Shown: positions 1-9,214 of the stretch, in pieces | Numbering within the stretch: the first letter of the stretch is position 1 | Layout: every line of letters starts with the position of its first letter | DNA from: Kordiimonas sp. SCSIO 12603 | GTDB lineage: Bacteria; Pseudomonadota; Alphaproteobacteria; Sphingomonadales; Kordiimonadaceae | Length of the DNA stretch: 64,000 nt | Direction: 5' to 3' | Assembly (NCBI RefSeq): GCF_024398035.1 | Contig: NZ_CP073748.1 | Coordinates: 2,021,520-2,085,519 of the forward strand | Notes under the pieces: generated by a model | What the model saw: the letters and a program-made list of their open reading frames with translations, nothing else | Told to the model about the DNA's origin: nothing | Databases searched by the model: none | Program-made: the position numbers and the translations under genes

Positions 1-263
1 ATAACCGCTTTGATCTGGTTCTCGCTGCAGCACAGCGTTCTCGCCAGATTTCTTCTGGTGCACCGCTCCTTGTAGAGCGTGATAACGATAAAAACGCAGT
101 TGTTGCTCTGCGTGAAATCGCTGATGAACATATTCAGGCAAATGACCTGACAGAATCAGTAATTCACGGGATGCGTAAAGTTGTTGAATCTGATGAGCCG
201 GAAGAAGTGGATATGTCCATTCTTATGGCTGGTATGGAAGATCAGGCTCCAGCTTCAGAGTAA
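1..263 (+). CDS. rpoZ: RNA polymerase omega subunit, C-terminal part (5' end outside window)
   Basis: The open frame enters from the left edge (first full codon at base 3) and stops with TAA at 261-263, giving 87 residues. It begins [20 protein letters not shown], the conserved core of omega, which helps fold the beta' subunit and assemble RNA polymerase. The following '[11 protein letters not shown]' helix and acidic tail are usual for alphaproteobacterial omega. An intrinsic terminator follows directly, and rsh lies downstream, a linkage common in proteobacteria (rpoZ-spoT). The start codon cannot be seen. Confidence 0.93.
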   Translation, partial: NRFDLVLAAAQRSRQISSGAPLLVERDNDKNAVVALREIADEHIQANDLTESVIHGMRKVVESDEPEEVDMSILMAGMEDQAPASE

Positions 264-285
264 TTCTGAGTTCATATCTAAAGAA

Positions 286-310
286 AACCCGGCCTTGAGC
301 CGGGTTTTTT
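286..310 (+). terminator. Intrinsic terminator after rpoZ
   Basis: Eight-base-pair GC-rich stem AACCCGGC / GCCGGGTT with a 5-base loop followed by a run of T. It lies 23 bases after the rpoZ stop and just before the convergent end of the SDR gene. Confidence 0.9.
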
Positions 311-330
311 ATTGCCTGAAATTTGTTGGA

Positions 331-1152
331 TTATTTTGCTGGCTTGTGGAACTGGTCTGCCGCAAAGTTAAAGAGGCCAGATCCGCCAAGTGTTTGCCCG
401 CCACAAACAGGAAGTACGGCGCCTGTGATATATCCTGCGAGATTTGAGGATAGGAATACAGCTGCTTGGCCAATATCATTTACGCTACCTAGCCTGCGGG
501 CAGGTACGCTTTGTATAAGCATTGGAAGAGTTTCTGGAGAGCTAAGGCGTTTCATGCCCTCTGTGCCGTCAATAGGGCCGGGGATAATGCTGTTTGAACG
601 AATACCTTGTGGACCCCATTCAATAGCCAGTGTTTTCATAAGTTTATCGATGCCAGCCTTGGCTGCACATACATGCGCTTGATGACTGTAACCGTCGAGC
701 GATTGTCCTGCCGAGATAAAGATGATGGAACCTTTAGTTTCCTTGAGCTGATCATGGGCTGCTTTTGCTGTGTTGAATGATCCGATCAGGTCAATATCTA
801 CAACTGTTTTAAAACCATTATAGCTCAGGTCTTCTACCTTACTCATAAAGTTGCCGGCGGCACCTGCCACAACAATTGAAACAGTTCCCAGTGTCGCTTT
901 GGTTTCTGCGAAAGCTTTTTCCATGGCTTCAAGATCGCGTACATCGGCTGCAACTGGGAATACATCCACTCCGTATTCTCTGATTTCTTCTGCCGCTTTT
1001 TCCAGTTTTTCAAAAGTGCGGCCACAGATAGCTATTTTCGCACCTGCTGCTGCCATGTTTTTGGCAATGCCTAAGTTGATGCCGCTGCCGCCGCCGGTGA
1101 TGAATGCCACTTGCCCTTCGAGCATGCCTGTTTGAGGTTTGAGCTCAGACAT
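331..1152 (-). CDS. SDR-family oxidoreductase, peroxisomal 2,4-dienoyl-CoA reductase (DECR2)-like
   Basis: Short-chain dehydrogenase/reductase of 273 residues. A TGGGSGI dinucleotide-binding loop lies at 19-25. The usual Ser-Tyr-Lys triad is altered: Ser147 and Lys165 are present, but the Tyr position (161, in HVCAAKAG) is Val. That pattern, together with LAIEWGPQGIRSNSIIPGPI and the GTEGM segment after it, matches 2,4-dienoyl-CoA reductases of the DECR2/SPS19 type, which reduce dienoyl-CoA with NADPH in oxidation of unsaturated fatty acids. The role in beta-oxidation is inferred from family resemblance. The start is the ATG at 1152, preceded by GGAGGGA at good spacing; an upstream in-frame start at 1182 has no such site. 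Divergent from rsh. Confidence 0.85.
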   Translation of the reverse strand: MSELKPQTGMLEGQVAFITGGGSGINLGIAKNMAAAGAKIAICGRTFEKLEKAAEEIREYGVDVFPVAADVRDLEAMEKAFAETKATLGTVSIVVAGAAGNFMSKVEDLSYNGFKTVVDIDLIGSFNTAKAAHDQLKETKGSIIFISAGQSLDGYSHQAHVCAAKAGIDKLMKTLAIEWGPQGIRSNSIIPGPIDGTEGMKRLSSPETLPMLIQSVPARRLGSVNDIGQAAVFLSSNLAGYITGAVLPVCGGQTLGGSGLFNFAADQFHKPAK

Positions 1153-1294
1153 AAAGTCCCTCCGCTTGAAAATTTCCCACACTTCTTCGGTAACTGTTAA
1201 TGAATTTTACCATAGCATAATAAATGGGCTGAAATTCTTTCTCGAAAAGAGTATTGCTATCAGTTAGATGAATTAAAAGAGTAAAGGTTGCCGC

Positions 1295-3436
1295 GTGATC
1301 CGTCAGTTTGAGTTAGTTGATCTTGTAAGAGCCTACGATAAAAACGTGGATGAGGCTCTCCTTAACCGTGCCTATGTATTTGCGATGAAAGCTCATGGTA
1401 GCCAGACGAGGGCGTCTGGTGATCCGTATTTTTCGCACCCACTTGAAGTGGCTGGTATCTTAACGGATATGAAGCTGGATTGTGATACGATCGCTACGGC
1501 ACTTCTCCATGATGTGGTGGAAGATACAGTTGCAACCATCGAAGAAATCCACGAGCTTTTTGGCCCCAAGGTAGCTGAACTGGTGGACGGTGTTACCAAG
1601 CTCTCAAAAATTGAAATGCAGACCGAAAGCATGCGGCAGGCGGAGAACTTCAGGAAGTTTCTTCTAGCGATGTCGAATGATATCCGCGTGCTTCTGGTTA
1701 AACTTGCTGACCGTATGCACAATATGCGTACGCTGGGGCATATTAAGAAAATTGAGAAACGCAAGCGAATTGCCAAAGAAACGCTTGATATATACGCACC
1801 GCTTGCTGAACGCATTGGTATGCATGAGCTGAAAGATGAGCTTGAGCATCTTGCCTTTACGCATATGGACCCTGAGGCAATGGAATCCATCAATGCACGG
1901 CTCCATTATCTTATAGAAGAAAGCCCTAACCTTGAAGCTGACATGGTAGCAGCGCTAACGGAACTTCTTAAAGAAAATGGTATTGAAGCCAAGGTTAGTG
2001 GCCGTATCAAACGCCCATATTCCATCTGGCGGAAAATGGAGCGACAGAATATCAGCTTTGAGCAGCTTTCAGATGTGATGGCCTTCCGTATTATGGTGGA
2101 TGATGTTTCTACCTGTTACCGCACTCTCGGTATCGTCCACGGTGAATGGCCAATGGTACTAGGGCGCTTTAAAGATTATATCTCGCTTCCGAAACAGAAT
2201 TTCTACCGCTCGATCCACACAACAGTGATTGGTCCACATAACAACAAGCTTGAAGTACAAATTCGTACCCATGATATGCATGAAGAGGCGGAAATCGGGG
2301 TTGCCGCGCACTGGCAGTATAAACAGAAAGCTGAAAATGCTGAGGGTTCTCAATATCGCTGGATTAGGGAACTTCTTGAAATTCTTGATCATACACATGA
2401 CCCGGAGGAGTTCCTGGAGCACACCAAACTTGCGATGTATCAGGATAAAGTATTCTGCTTTACCCCGAAGGGGGAACTAGTGCCGTTGCCGCGTGGTTCT
2501 ACCACTGTGGATTTTGCTTATGCAGTACATACCGAGGTAGGAGATCACTGTGTTGGCGCGAAGGTAAACGGCCGTATGGTGCCCCTTCGTCACCAGCTTG
2601 ATAATGGTGATCAGGTTCAAATCTTGACGTCTAAAGGACAAGCGCCATCGCCGCGGTGGGATAGTTTTGTTGTAACAGGTAAAGCTCGTTCTGCTATTCG
2701 AAGGCATGTGCGCTTCCAGCAACATGAAGAATATAGTCAGCTAGGGAAAACACTTATCGAGAAAGCTTGCCGCCGGAACGGCCTTGATTTCTCAGGTAGG
2801 GTGATCGAAGAAGCGGCGAGTGTTCTTAACTTGTCTGACGCTGATATGCTCTTTGCTCTTGTCGGGCAAGGAACACTTTCTGAGGAAGAAATTTTGCGGG
2901 CCGCTTTCCCGGGCTTTAAGGAAGATGCTCGGAATGAGGGCCTTCCTAATGTTCACCAGGATTGGGAACAGGTGGATGATGGTGCTATTCCTATTTCCGG
3001 GATTACTCAAGGTTCAGCAGTTCAACTTGCTTCTTGCTGCCATCCGGTGAAAGGTGACCGTATTGTAGGTCTTCGCGTGCCGGGGCAGGGTGCTGCAATT
3101 CATACTATTGATTGCTCTAAACTTACAGAATTTGATGATCGGCCAGAAATGTGGCTCGACTTGCGCTGGGAAGAAGGTGAAGAAGATAGTGATGCCTTCT
3201 ACACTGGCCGTTTGCGCCTTGAAGTGGTGAACGAACGCGGTGCTTTAGCAGCGATTGCTGCAACAGTTTCCAAGACAGGTGGTAATGTCTCAAACCTTGA
3301 AATCCCACAGCGTGATCCCGAGTTTTATGTAATGATCATAGATATTGAAGTGAAAGATGTGAAACACTTGAATGATATCACCCGGGCCTTAAGGGTTAGC
3401 CGTGTAATCAGTAGAGTTGACAGGGTTTTGGGATAA
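1295..3436 (+). CDS. rsh: Bifunctional (p)ppGpp synthetase/hydrolase (Rsh, RelA/SpoT family)
   Basis: Full-length 713-residue Rsh with a GTG start. Domains in order: HD hydrolase (about 25-180, with the metal-site motif HDVVED at 72-77), nucleotidyltransferase synthetase (about 235-350), TGS (about 385-450), a helical/zinc-finger region containing SCCHPVKGD (about 570-590), and a C-terminal ACT domain (about 640-713). The synthetase carries RFKD at 291-294, the RxKD signature of bifunctional Rsh enzymes rather than the ExDD form of RelA, so both making and degrading (p)ppGpp is expected. Alphaproteobacteria normally have one such enzyme. It heads the cluster with pyrE and pdxJ. Confidence 0.96.
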   Translation: MIRQFELVDLVRAYDKNVDEALLNRAYVFAMKAHGSQTRASGDPYFSHPLEVAGILTDMKLDCDTIATALLHDVVEDTVATIEEIHELFGPKVAELVDGVTKLSKIEMQTESMRQAENFRKFLLAMSNDIRVLLVKLADRMHNMRTLGHIKKIEKRKRIAKETLDIYAPLAERIGMHELKDELEHLAFTHMDPEAMESINARLHYLIEESPNLEADMVAALTELLKENGIEAKVSGRIKRPYSIWRKMERQNISFEQLSDVMAFRIMVDDVSTCYRTLGIVHGEWPMVLGRFKDYISLPKQNFYRSIHTTVIGPHNNKLEVQIRTHDMHEEAEIGVAAHWQYKQKAENAEGSQYRWIRELLEILDHTHDPEEFLEHTKLAMYQDKVFCFTPKGELVPLPRGSTTVDFAYAVHTEVGDHCVGAKVNGRMVPLRHQLDNGDQVQILTSKGQAPSPRWDSFVVTGKARSAIRRHVRFQQHEEYSQLGKTLIEKACRRNGLDFSGRVIEEAASVLNLSDADMLFALVGQGTLSEEEILRAAFPGFKEDARNEGLPNVHQDWEQVDDGAIPISGITQGSAVQLASCCHPVKGDRIVGLRVPGQGAAIHTIDCSKLTEFDDRPEMWLDLRWEEGEEDSDAFYTGRLRLEVVNERGALAAIAATVSKTGGNVSNLEIPQRDPEFYVMIIDIEVKDVKHLNDITRALRVSRVISRVDRVLG

Positions 3437-3474
3437 TTCGCCTCAGTTAAGCGTATTTGACTTGACGAACCTTC

Positions 3475-3493
3475 GCGCGGGTACTATCCGCGC
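3475..3493 (+). promoter_or_regulatory. GC-rich hairpin upstream of pyrE
   Basis: GCGCGG and CCGCGC form a perfect 6-bp stem around a 7-base loop, 32 bases before the pyrE ATG. There is no T run, so it is not a simple terminator. It could be a leader structure. No pyrimidine attenuation peptide was identified. Confidence 0.3.
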
Positions 3494-3525
3494 AGATAAA
3501 TAATTTCACTTATCAGGAGCCAGCA

Positions 3526-4110
3526 ATGGATCAGGAAGCTGTATTGAATGAATTTCGCGCGGCAGGCGCTCTGCTTGAAGGTCATTTCAAGCTGTCTTCG
3601 GGCCTTCACAGCCCTGTTTATCTGCAGTGTGCAAAAGTTCTGATGGACCCGCAACGTGCTGGTCGCTTGTGTGCTGCTTTTGCTGAGAAACTTAAGGCAA
3701 CTGGTGTAGAAGTTGATCTTGTAGTGAGCCCGGCAATGGGCGGTGTTATCGTGGGCTATGAAGTTGCTCGCCAGCTTGGTGTTCTAGGCATTTTCACAGA
3801 ACGTGTTGATGGTGAATTCGCGCTTCGTCGTGGTTTTGAAATCCCAAACGGCGCGAAAATTCTGATGATGGAAGATATCATCACAACGGGCTTGTCTTCT
3901 CGTGAATGTATTAAAACCATCACTGAATGGGGTGGTGAAGTTGTGGCTGCTGGCTGTTTGATTAACCGTTCCGGTGGTCGGGCAGAAGTTGGTGCGCCGG
4001 TTACAGCACTGGCAACTATTGATGCGCCAACATATAAGCCTGAAGATGTACCTGCTGAACTTGCTGAAATTCCAGCAATTAAACCTGGTAGCCGTGGGCT
4101 GAAATCATAA
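3526..4110 (+). CDS. pyrE: Orotate phosphoribosyltransferase
   Basis: Cytosolic enzyme joining orotate and PRPP to give orotidine 5'-phosphate in de novo pyrimidine synthesis. It has 194 residues, within the usual range. The PRPP-binding loop is ILMMEDIITTG at about 112-122, and the N-terminal FKLSSGLHSPVYLQ segment is typical of the longer bacterial PyrE group. The ATG is preceded by CAGGAG. The DUF2062 gene begins 3 bases after the stop, so the two are probably cotranscribed. Confidence 0.96.
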   Translation: MDQEAVLNEFRAAGALLEGHFKLSSGLHSPVYLQCAKVLMDPQRAGRLCAAFAEKLKATGVEVDLVVSPAMGGVIVGYEVARQLGVLGIFTERVDGEFALRRGFEIPNGAKILMMEDIITTGLSSRECIKTITEWGGEVVAAGCLINRSGGRAEVGAPVTALATIDAPTYKPEDVPAELAEIPAIKPGSRGLKS

Positions 4111-4113
4111 TCC

Positions 4114-4713
4114 ATGGTATTTAAGCGGCGGACCCCACTTACTTTTTGGCAAAAAACGGTAGATTTTTTCTGGCCGCGCTCAGGCTTGAAAAGAGCGTGG
4201 CTTTATATCTGGTACCGTATCGCTCGGTTGCCGGGAACGCCTTATAGCATTGCTGCTGGTTTCGCTTCCGGTGCTGCTGTTTCCTTTACACCGTTTCTTG
4301 GCCTTCATTTCTTGATGGGGTTTGCAGTTGCCTGGATAGTGCGGGGTAATTTACTTGCGTCAGCCATCGGTACGGCTATTGGTAACCCATGGACATTCCC
4401 CTTTATTTTCGCGCTTACCAGCCAAATTGGCTCAGCCATACTGGGTACTGATGTAACAGCGGAAGTGCCGCCATGGGATATGGGCGCGATGGCCAATGAT
4501 CCGTTTGGGTATCTTGCCTCATTTTTGCCCGTTGTATTTCCTTTGATTGTCGGTGGTTTTCCAGTTGCAGTTATTGTTTGGTTCCTGTTTTACTTCGCCT
4601 TTAGAGGATTGATTTCAGGGTATCGTGATAGTCGCCGCTTGAAGATGGAAGAAAAAGCAAAAATAAGGTCCTCAGAAACAGTGATGAAAGAAGAGGAAAA
4701 GGATAGTGCATAG
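4114..4713 (+). CDS. DUF2062 membrane protein
   Basis: A 199-residue inner-membrane protein with hydrophobic segments at about 45-70, 75-100, 105-120 and 135-170 and a charged C-terminal tail. The [20 protein letters not shown] segment and the following GNPWTFPFI are diagnostic of DUF2062. Function is unknown in this family. In alphaproteobacteria it is often next to pdxJ, and here its 3' end overlaps the pdxJ start by 8 bases, indicating translational coupling. Confidence 0.88.
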   Translation: MVFKRRTPLTFWQKTVDFFWPRSGLKRAWLYIWYRIARLPGTPYSIAAGFASGAAVSFTPFLGLHFLMGFAVAWIVRGNLLASAIGTAIGNPWTFPFIFALTSQIGSAILGTDVTAEVPPWDMGAMANDPFGYLASFLPVVFPLIVGGFPVAVIVWFLFYFAFRGLISGYRDSRRLKMEEKAKIRSSETVMKEEEKDSA

Positions 4714-5434
4714 ACTTCGCTTAGGTGTGAATATTGATCATGTAGCCACTATTAGAAATGCGCGTGGTATTCGCCATCCTGATCCAGTACGTGCTGCAGG
4801 CTTGGCAGTTAAAGCAGGCGCGGATGGCATTACTGCTCATCTGCGTGAAGATCGCCGTCATATTTCTGATGAAGATATTGCAACACTTGCTGATGTGCTG
4901 ACGGTGCCTCTGAATTTTGAAATGGCCGCGACTGATGAGATGCTTGAGATTGCACTACGTCATAAGCCACATGCTTGTTGTCTGGTGCCGGAAAAACGGC
5001 AGGAGCTCACAACAGAGGGCGGCCTTGACGCAGCAGGGCAACATAACCGTTTGAAGCATTATGTTTCAGAACTGAATAAGGCTGGTATTCGTGTGAGTTT
5101 ATTCCTGGATGCTGATAAAGCACAGCTTGATGCAGCGCTGTCTCTTGGTGCGCCAGTGGTGGAAATTCACACAGGTGCATACTGTGATCTTACAGGGCAA
5201 GCGCGTGAGGAAGAACTCATTCGTATCAAAGAAGCTGCGTCTTACGGTTATGAAAATGGCCTTGAAATGCATGCAGGCCACGGCCTCAGCTATGATACTG
5301 TTGGCCCTATTGCCGCGATTGCAGAATTACGCGAACTGAATATTGGCCATTTCCTTATTGGCGAAGCGATTTTCCACGGCCTTGAGGCATCTGTGAAAGA
5401 GATGCGCCGGCATATGGATGAAGCGAGAGCATAA
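4706..5434 (+). CDS. pdxJ: Pyridoxine 5'-phosphate synthase
   Basis: Condenses 3-amino-1-hydroxyacetone phosphate with deoxyxylulose 5-phosphate to form pyridoxine 5'-phosphate (vitamin B6). It has 242 residues. The N-terminal [18 protein letters not shown], the HLREDRRHI stretch and the C-terminal [13 protein letters not shown] are canonical PdxJ motifs. The start is a GTG inside the DUF2062 gene, with GAGGAAAAGG upstream. acpS, frequently the next gene in this order, is absent here; rnc follows after 6 bases. Confidence 0.96.
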   Translation: MHRLRLGVNIDHVATIRNARGIRHPDPVRAAGLAVKAGADGITAHLREDRRHISDEDIATLADVLTVPLNFEMAATDEMLEIALRHKPHACCLVPEKRQELTTEGGLDAAGQHNRLKHYVSELNKAGIRVSLFLDADKAQLDAALSLGAPVVEIHTGAYCDLTGQAREEELIRIKEAASYGYENGLEMHAGHGLSYDTVGPIAAIAELRELNIGHFLIGEAIFHGLEASVKEMRRHMDEARA

Positions 5435-5440
5435 AATAGA

Positions 5441-6103
5441 ATGGCACCACTGAAAAAAATCGCTGGATATACTTTTACTAAAGCAAGTTTGCTGGATGAG
5501 GCACTAACACACCCATCCTTGTCAGGTACATACAACTACCAGCGTCTTGAGTTTTTAGGGGACCGTGTTCTCGGTCTAGCAGTTTCCACATGGCTTCTCG
5601 AAGCATACCCGAGTGAAGCAGAAGGGCAGCTTAACCGCCGTTTTACTTCACTTGTGCGCAAGGAAACTCTGGCAGAGATGGCAAAGAAACTTGATCTTGT
5701 AAAAGCGATCAAGCTAACGCCAGGTGCTGAAACAGAAGGAACACGCGATAAAGAAGCCGTGCAGGCTGATGTATGTGAAGCCATTATTGGTGCCATGTAT
5801 CTAGATGCGGGCTTTGGTGTTGTAGAAGAATTTATCCGGAAGCACTGGATACCCATGATGAATGAAGATCAGGATGTTGTGAAAGACAGCAAAACCCTGC
5901 TTCAGGAATGGTGTCAGGCCCGTGCGACCGCACTTCCCAAATATGAGGTTGTTGAAAGATCAGGTCCTGATCACCAACCAATTTTTACAATTGAAGCGAC
6001 TGTAAAAGGCAAGGGTTCTGCCCGTGCACAAGGCAGCGCGAAAAGGATTGCGGAACAAGCTGCAGCAGCGGCACTGTTCAGTATCCTTGCAGGAGAGAAA
6101 TAA
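5441..6103 (+). CDS. rnc: Ribonuclease III
   Basis: Double-strand-specific endoribonuclease for rRNA and mRNA processing, 220 residues. The signature YQRLEFLGDRVLGL (about 31-44) gives the metal-binding Glu/Asp cluster; the second acidic site is DVCEAIIGAMYLD. A double-stranded-RNA-binding domain occupies about 150-218. It starts 6 bases after pdxJ with only a weak ribosome site and overlaps era by 1 base. lepB, usually just upstream of rnc in proteobacteria, is missing at this position. Confidence 0.96.
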   Translation: MAPLKKIAGYTFTKASLLDEALTHPSLSGTYNYQRLEFLGDRVLGLAVSTWLLEAYPSEAEGQLNRRFTSLVRKETLAEMAKKLDLVKAIKLTPGAETEGTRDKEAVQADVCEAIIGAMYLDAGFGVVEEFIRKHWIPMMNEDQDVVKDSKTLLQEWCQARATALPKYEVVERSGPDHQPIFTIEATVKGKGSARAQGSAKRIAEQAAAAALFSILAGEK

Positions 6104-7014
6104 TGTCTGAAAACCAGACAGCTGAGACTAAATGCGGTTTTGTGGCGCTAATTGGTGCGCCAAACGCAGGTAAATCAACGCTTTTGAACGCGCTTGTGGG
6201 TGCAAAGGTTGCGATTGTTACGCATAAGGTACAAACAACACGTACCCGCATTACCGGTATCGGTATGCATGAAGAAACTCAATTGGTGTTCATTGATACA
6301 CCGGGTATTTTTGCACCAAAACGCAGGCTTGACCGCGCGATGGTCAGCGCGGCCTGGAAAGGGTCTGAGGATGCAGAAACAACTGTTCTGATGATTGATG
6401 CTCGTAAAGGTATTACAGAAGAGGTTGAGCATATCATTGAAGGCCTCAAGAATGCTGGGCGTGAAGTTATTCTCGTGTTGAACAAAATTGATGGCATGAA
6501 AAAGGATGGCCTTCTCGCGCTTATTCAGGAATGTAACGAGCATGGCATCTTCACAGATACTTTCCTTATTTCTGCCCTTCACGGCGAAGGCGTTGCAGAT
6601 CTTAAAGCATTCCTTGCTGATAAAGCGCCAGCAGGCCCGTGGATGTACCCGGAAGATCAGCTTTCCGATACTACGATGCGTATTCTGGCGGCTGAGATTA
6701 CACGGGAAAAAGTATATCTTCGCCTGCATGATGAACTGCCTTACGCCACAACAGTGGAAACCGAGAAGTGGGAAGACCGCAAAGACGGTTCCGTACGCAT
6801 TGAACAGGTTATCCATGTTGAGCGTGAAACCCAGAAGGGTATTGTCATCGGTAAGGGCGGCAGTATGCTGAAAACCCTGGGCCAGATGGCACGCGAAGAA
6901 ATGGAAGAAGAGTTCCAACGCCGTGTGCATTTGTTCCTACATGTTCGAGTGACAGAACGTTGGGCCGATGATAAATCCATGTATGAAGGCATGGGTCTAG
7001 ATTTCGTAAAATAA
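6103..7014 (+). CDS. era: GTPase Era
   Basis: Ribosome-assembly GTPase binding the 3' end of 16S rRNA, 303 residues. P-loop GAPNAGKST (about 18-26), switch II DTPG (about 65-68), NKID (about 127-130), then a C-terminal KH domain with VIGKGGSMLKTLG. The start ATG overlaps the rnc stop (TAATG) with AGGAGAG upstream, so translation is coupled. Confidence 0.97.
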   Translation: MSENQTAETKCGFVALIGAPNAGKSTLLNALVGAKVAIVTHKVQTTRTRITGIGMHEETQLVFIDTPGIFAPKRRLDRAMVSAAWKGSEDAETTVLMIDARKGITEEVEHIIEGLKNAGREVILVLNKIDGMKKDGLLALIQECNEHGIFTDTFLISALHGEGVADLKAFLADKAPAGPWMYPEDQLSDTTMRILAAEITREKVYLRLHDELPYATTVETEKWEDRKDGSVRIEQVIHVERETQKGIVIGKGGSMLKTLGQMAREEMEEEFQRRVHLFLHVRVTERWADDKSMYEGMGLDFVK

Positions 7015-7036
7015 AGTAGAGATCAGGAACGTAGGT

Positions 7037-7783
7037 ATGGAATGGCAGGATGAAGGGATTGTTCTTTCTGCCACTCGCCTTGGCGAGAGTGATGCTGTTC
7101 TTGAGATTATGACCAAAAACCACGGGCGTGCTCGTGGTTTTATCAAGGGCGGTATGGGGCGCCGTAATAAAGCGAACCTTCAGCCTGGTAATTTCCTTTC
7201 CGTAAATTGGCGTTCAAGATTAGAAACCAATTTAGGCCGCTTCACCGTTGAACTGCTTCACAGCCCTCTTGGTAATATGCTTGGTGATGGTAACCGCTTG
7301 GCAGCGCTTGCGGCTGTTACATCTGTTGTGGTGACTACCATGACAGAACGTGAGCCACATCTGAGTGTTTATGAGGGGTTAAGCGCGATCGTAAAGCTTT
7401 TAGAAGCGTCTGATAGCTCCCTTGAAGGGTGGGGGGCGGCCTTTTCGCAGCTTGAACTCGGAATATTGCAGGAGCTCGGCTATGGCCTTGACCTGAGCGA
7501 ATGTGCAGGTACGGGTTCAACTGAAAATCTTATCTATGTTTCTCCAAAGTCTGGCCGTGCTGTTTCTGAAGAAGCAGGCTTTTTGTACCGTGACAAGTTA
7601 CTAAGTTTACCGGCATTTCTTGCTTCACCTGGTGAGGGTAAAATCGATATGCAGGCTAGTGTGGAAGCTCTTCGGCTTACCGGATATTTTCTGGATCGGT
7701 ATGTATGGGCTGTTCGAACTGGTGGGCAGCCAGCTGCTAGAGAGCGTTTTCTTTCAAGCCTTCAAAAGCATACCCTTTCCTAG
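7037..7783 (+). CDS. recO: DNA repair protein RecO
   Basis: RecFOR-pathway protein that helps load RecA on SSB-coated DNA; 248 residues. It begins MEWQDEGIVLSATRLGE, typical of the N-terminal OB fold, followed by GRARGFIKGGMG and a helical C-terminal domain with LELGILQELGYGLDL. The Cys cluster that binds zinc in some RecO proteins is reduced to a single Cys (in LSECAG), so zinc binding is unlikely. Last gene of the rnc-era-recO run; about 210 bases without a recognised feature follow. Confidence 0.93.
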   Translation: MEWQDEGIVLSATRLGESDAVLEIMTKNHGRARGFIKGGMGRRNKANLQPGNFLSVNWRSRLETNLGRFTVELLHSPLGNMLGDGNRLAALAAVTSVVVTTMTEREPHLSVYEGLSAIVKLLEASDSSLEGWGAAFSQLELGILQELGYGLDLSECAGTGSTENLIYVSPKSGRAVSEEAGFLYRDKLLSLPAFLASPGEGKIDMQASVEALRLTGYFLDRYVWAVRTGGQPAARERFLSSLQKHTLS

Positions 7784-7992
7784 TTAGGGTATTTTCTTCC
7801 AACTATTTCTCGTATTTTAGGGTTGATTTTATATCAATCGCCCAGTGTGTAAATGCACGACTATGCATCACATGGTTGTGATTTTTAGTGAGAAATACGT
7901 GTTTATTCGGTGTGTTACGCATATCACGAGGTAAAATTCCTCAACTATAAATATATAACTAAATACGACACGACAGTTAGGGAGAAAGCTAG

Positions 7993-9207
7993 ATGATTAG
8001 CTTAAAAATGGCCGCTCGCCGGGTTGCGAGTGCTGGCTTGTTGGTGGGATTAATAACCGCACCAGGTATTTCTTCAGACATAAATATTACAGCGAAGGTA
8101 ACAAGCGATGAAAAGCTGAAAAGCTTTTTGAATGAACATATTACTGAGGGGTTTTCTGGAACGTTACTTATTGCTAAAGACGGCAAGATCGTTCACGCAC
8201 AAGGCTATGGATTTGCTGACCGTGAAAACAAAATACCCAACACGCTAGATACCGTATATTCAACAGGTACGTTGACACGGTATTTTACGGCGGCTGCTAT
8301 ACTTAAGTTGGCGGAGCAGGGTAAACTAAGCCTCTCTGATACACTCAGTAAATTCTTTGATAATGTACCTGCTGATAAGCAGAATATTACTGTCCACCAT
8401 CTACTTACTCACACCCCCGGGCTGTTGAGTGTAGAAGAATGGGATGCCTTTGAAACTATTAATACGGATGAGTTTTTAAAGGATGTGTTTTCCGCAGAGA
8501 ATGAAATTAGCCCAGCTGTATATCTGCCTAAGTTTAGTTTCAAGCCGGGTGATAGGGTTATCGAATTTAGTGAAGGCTACGGTCTTCTAAGCCTTATAAT
8601 TGAAAAACAATCTGGCCAGTCATTTGAAGCGTTTCTCAAGGACAACCTTTTTGATCCAGCGGGTATTACCGATACCGGATATCTCCTGCCTGATTGGGAT
8701 AAGTCACGGATTGCAAATGGATATGTAGGTGAAGATGGAGAAAGCTGGGGTAATTTACCAGACCGCCTTAACAAATTAGGAAAGCTCCCACCTTATATAC
8801 AGGGAAGTATGGGCCTGCTATCAACTGCGAGCGATTTATATAAATGGCATACTGCACTATATGGCGGAAAAGTCCTTTCCGACGCTTCGCTCAAGCTTCT
8901 TCATAAAAGACATACCGCTATACCTGAAGCTTTTGAGGCAGATATCGATGCGGCTTACGGTATTCAGGTTTCTGAAACATGGTCTGGTACGCCGTGGATA
9001 TTTAATATCGGATCGAGCGTTATTCGCGCCAATATACCAGCCTTTAAGGTAACATATCACTATTTTCCAGTGGAAGACACTGTTGTTATATTTGCTGGCA
9101 ATACCCCGCTGAACCGTGAGGTTAGGCAAGCTTTACCAGCTTTTGTTCGGGTACTTTTAGAACCTGACTATAAACCTGTTTCATCAGATAATAAGCAAGC
9201 GCAGTAG
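7993..9207 (+). CDS. Beta-lactamase-fold (class C/serine hydrolase family) protein with lost catalytic motifs
   Basis: 404 residues with a hydrophobic N-terminal export signal (about 1-28) and a clear class C beta-lactamase/esterase fold: GTLLIAKDGKIVHAQGYG, HHLLTHTPGLLS, GYGLLSLIIEKQSG. The catalytic positions are changed. The SxxK site reads Thr93-L-T-Arg96, the YxN site reads Phe192-S-Glu194, and the late HGG-like site reads NIGSS. This points to a periplasmic non-hydrolytic member, with a binding or regulatory role as the inference. The ATG follows GGAGAAAGC. A lipoprotein hydrolase starts 7 bases downstream and is probably cotranscribed. Confidence 0.82.
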   Translation: MISLKMAARRVASAGLLVGLITAPGISSDINITAKVTSDEKLKSFLNEHITEGFSGTLLIAKDGKIVHAQGYGFADRENKIPNTLDTVYSTGTLTRYFTAAAILKLAEQGKLSLSDTLSKFFDNVPADKQNITVHHLLTHTPGLLSVEEWDAFETINTDEFLKDVFSAENEISPAVYLPKFSFKPGDRVIEFSEGYGLLSLIIEKQSGQSFEAFLKDNLFDPAGITDTGYLLPDWDKSRIANGYVGEDGESWGNLPDRLNKLGKLPPYIQGSMGLLSTASDLYKWHTALYGGKVLSDASLKLLHKRHTAIPEAFEADIDAAYGIQVSETWSGTPWIFNIGSSVIRANIPAFKVTYHYFPVEDTVVIFAGNTPLNREVRQALPAFVRVLLEPDYKPVSSDNKQAQ

Positions 9208-9214
9208 GGGAAGT

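Noticed and set aside
1393-1893. 166-codon open frame on the minus strand inside rsh
   Set aside because: It lies fully within the rsh coding frame, is Ser/Ile-rich in the way antisense shadows are, and has no ribosome site or family resemblance.
6175-6930. 251-codon minus-strand frame opposite era
   Set aside because: Shadow of the conserved era gene; rich in Cys, His and Phe and unlike any protein family I recognise.
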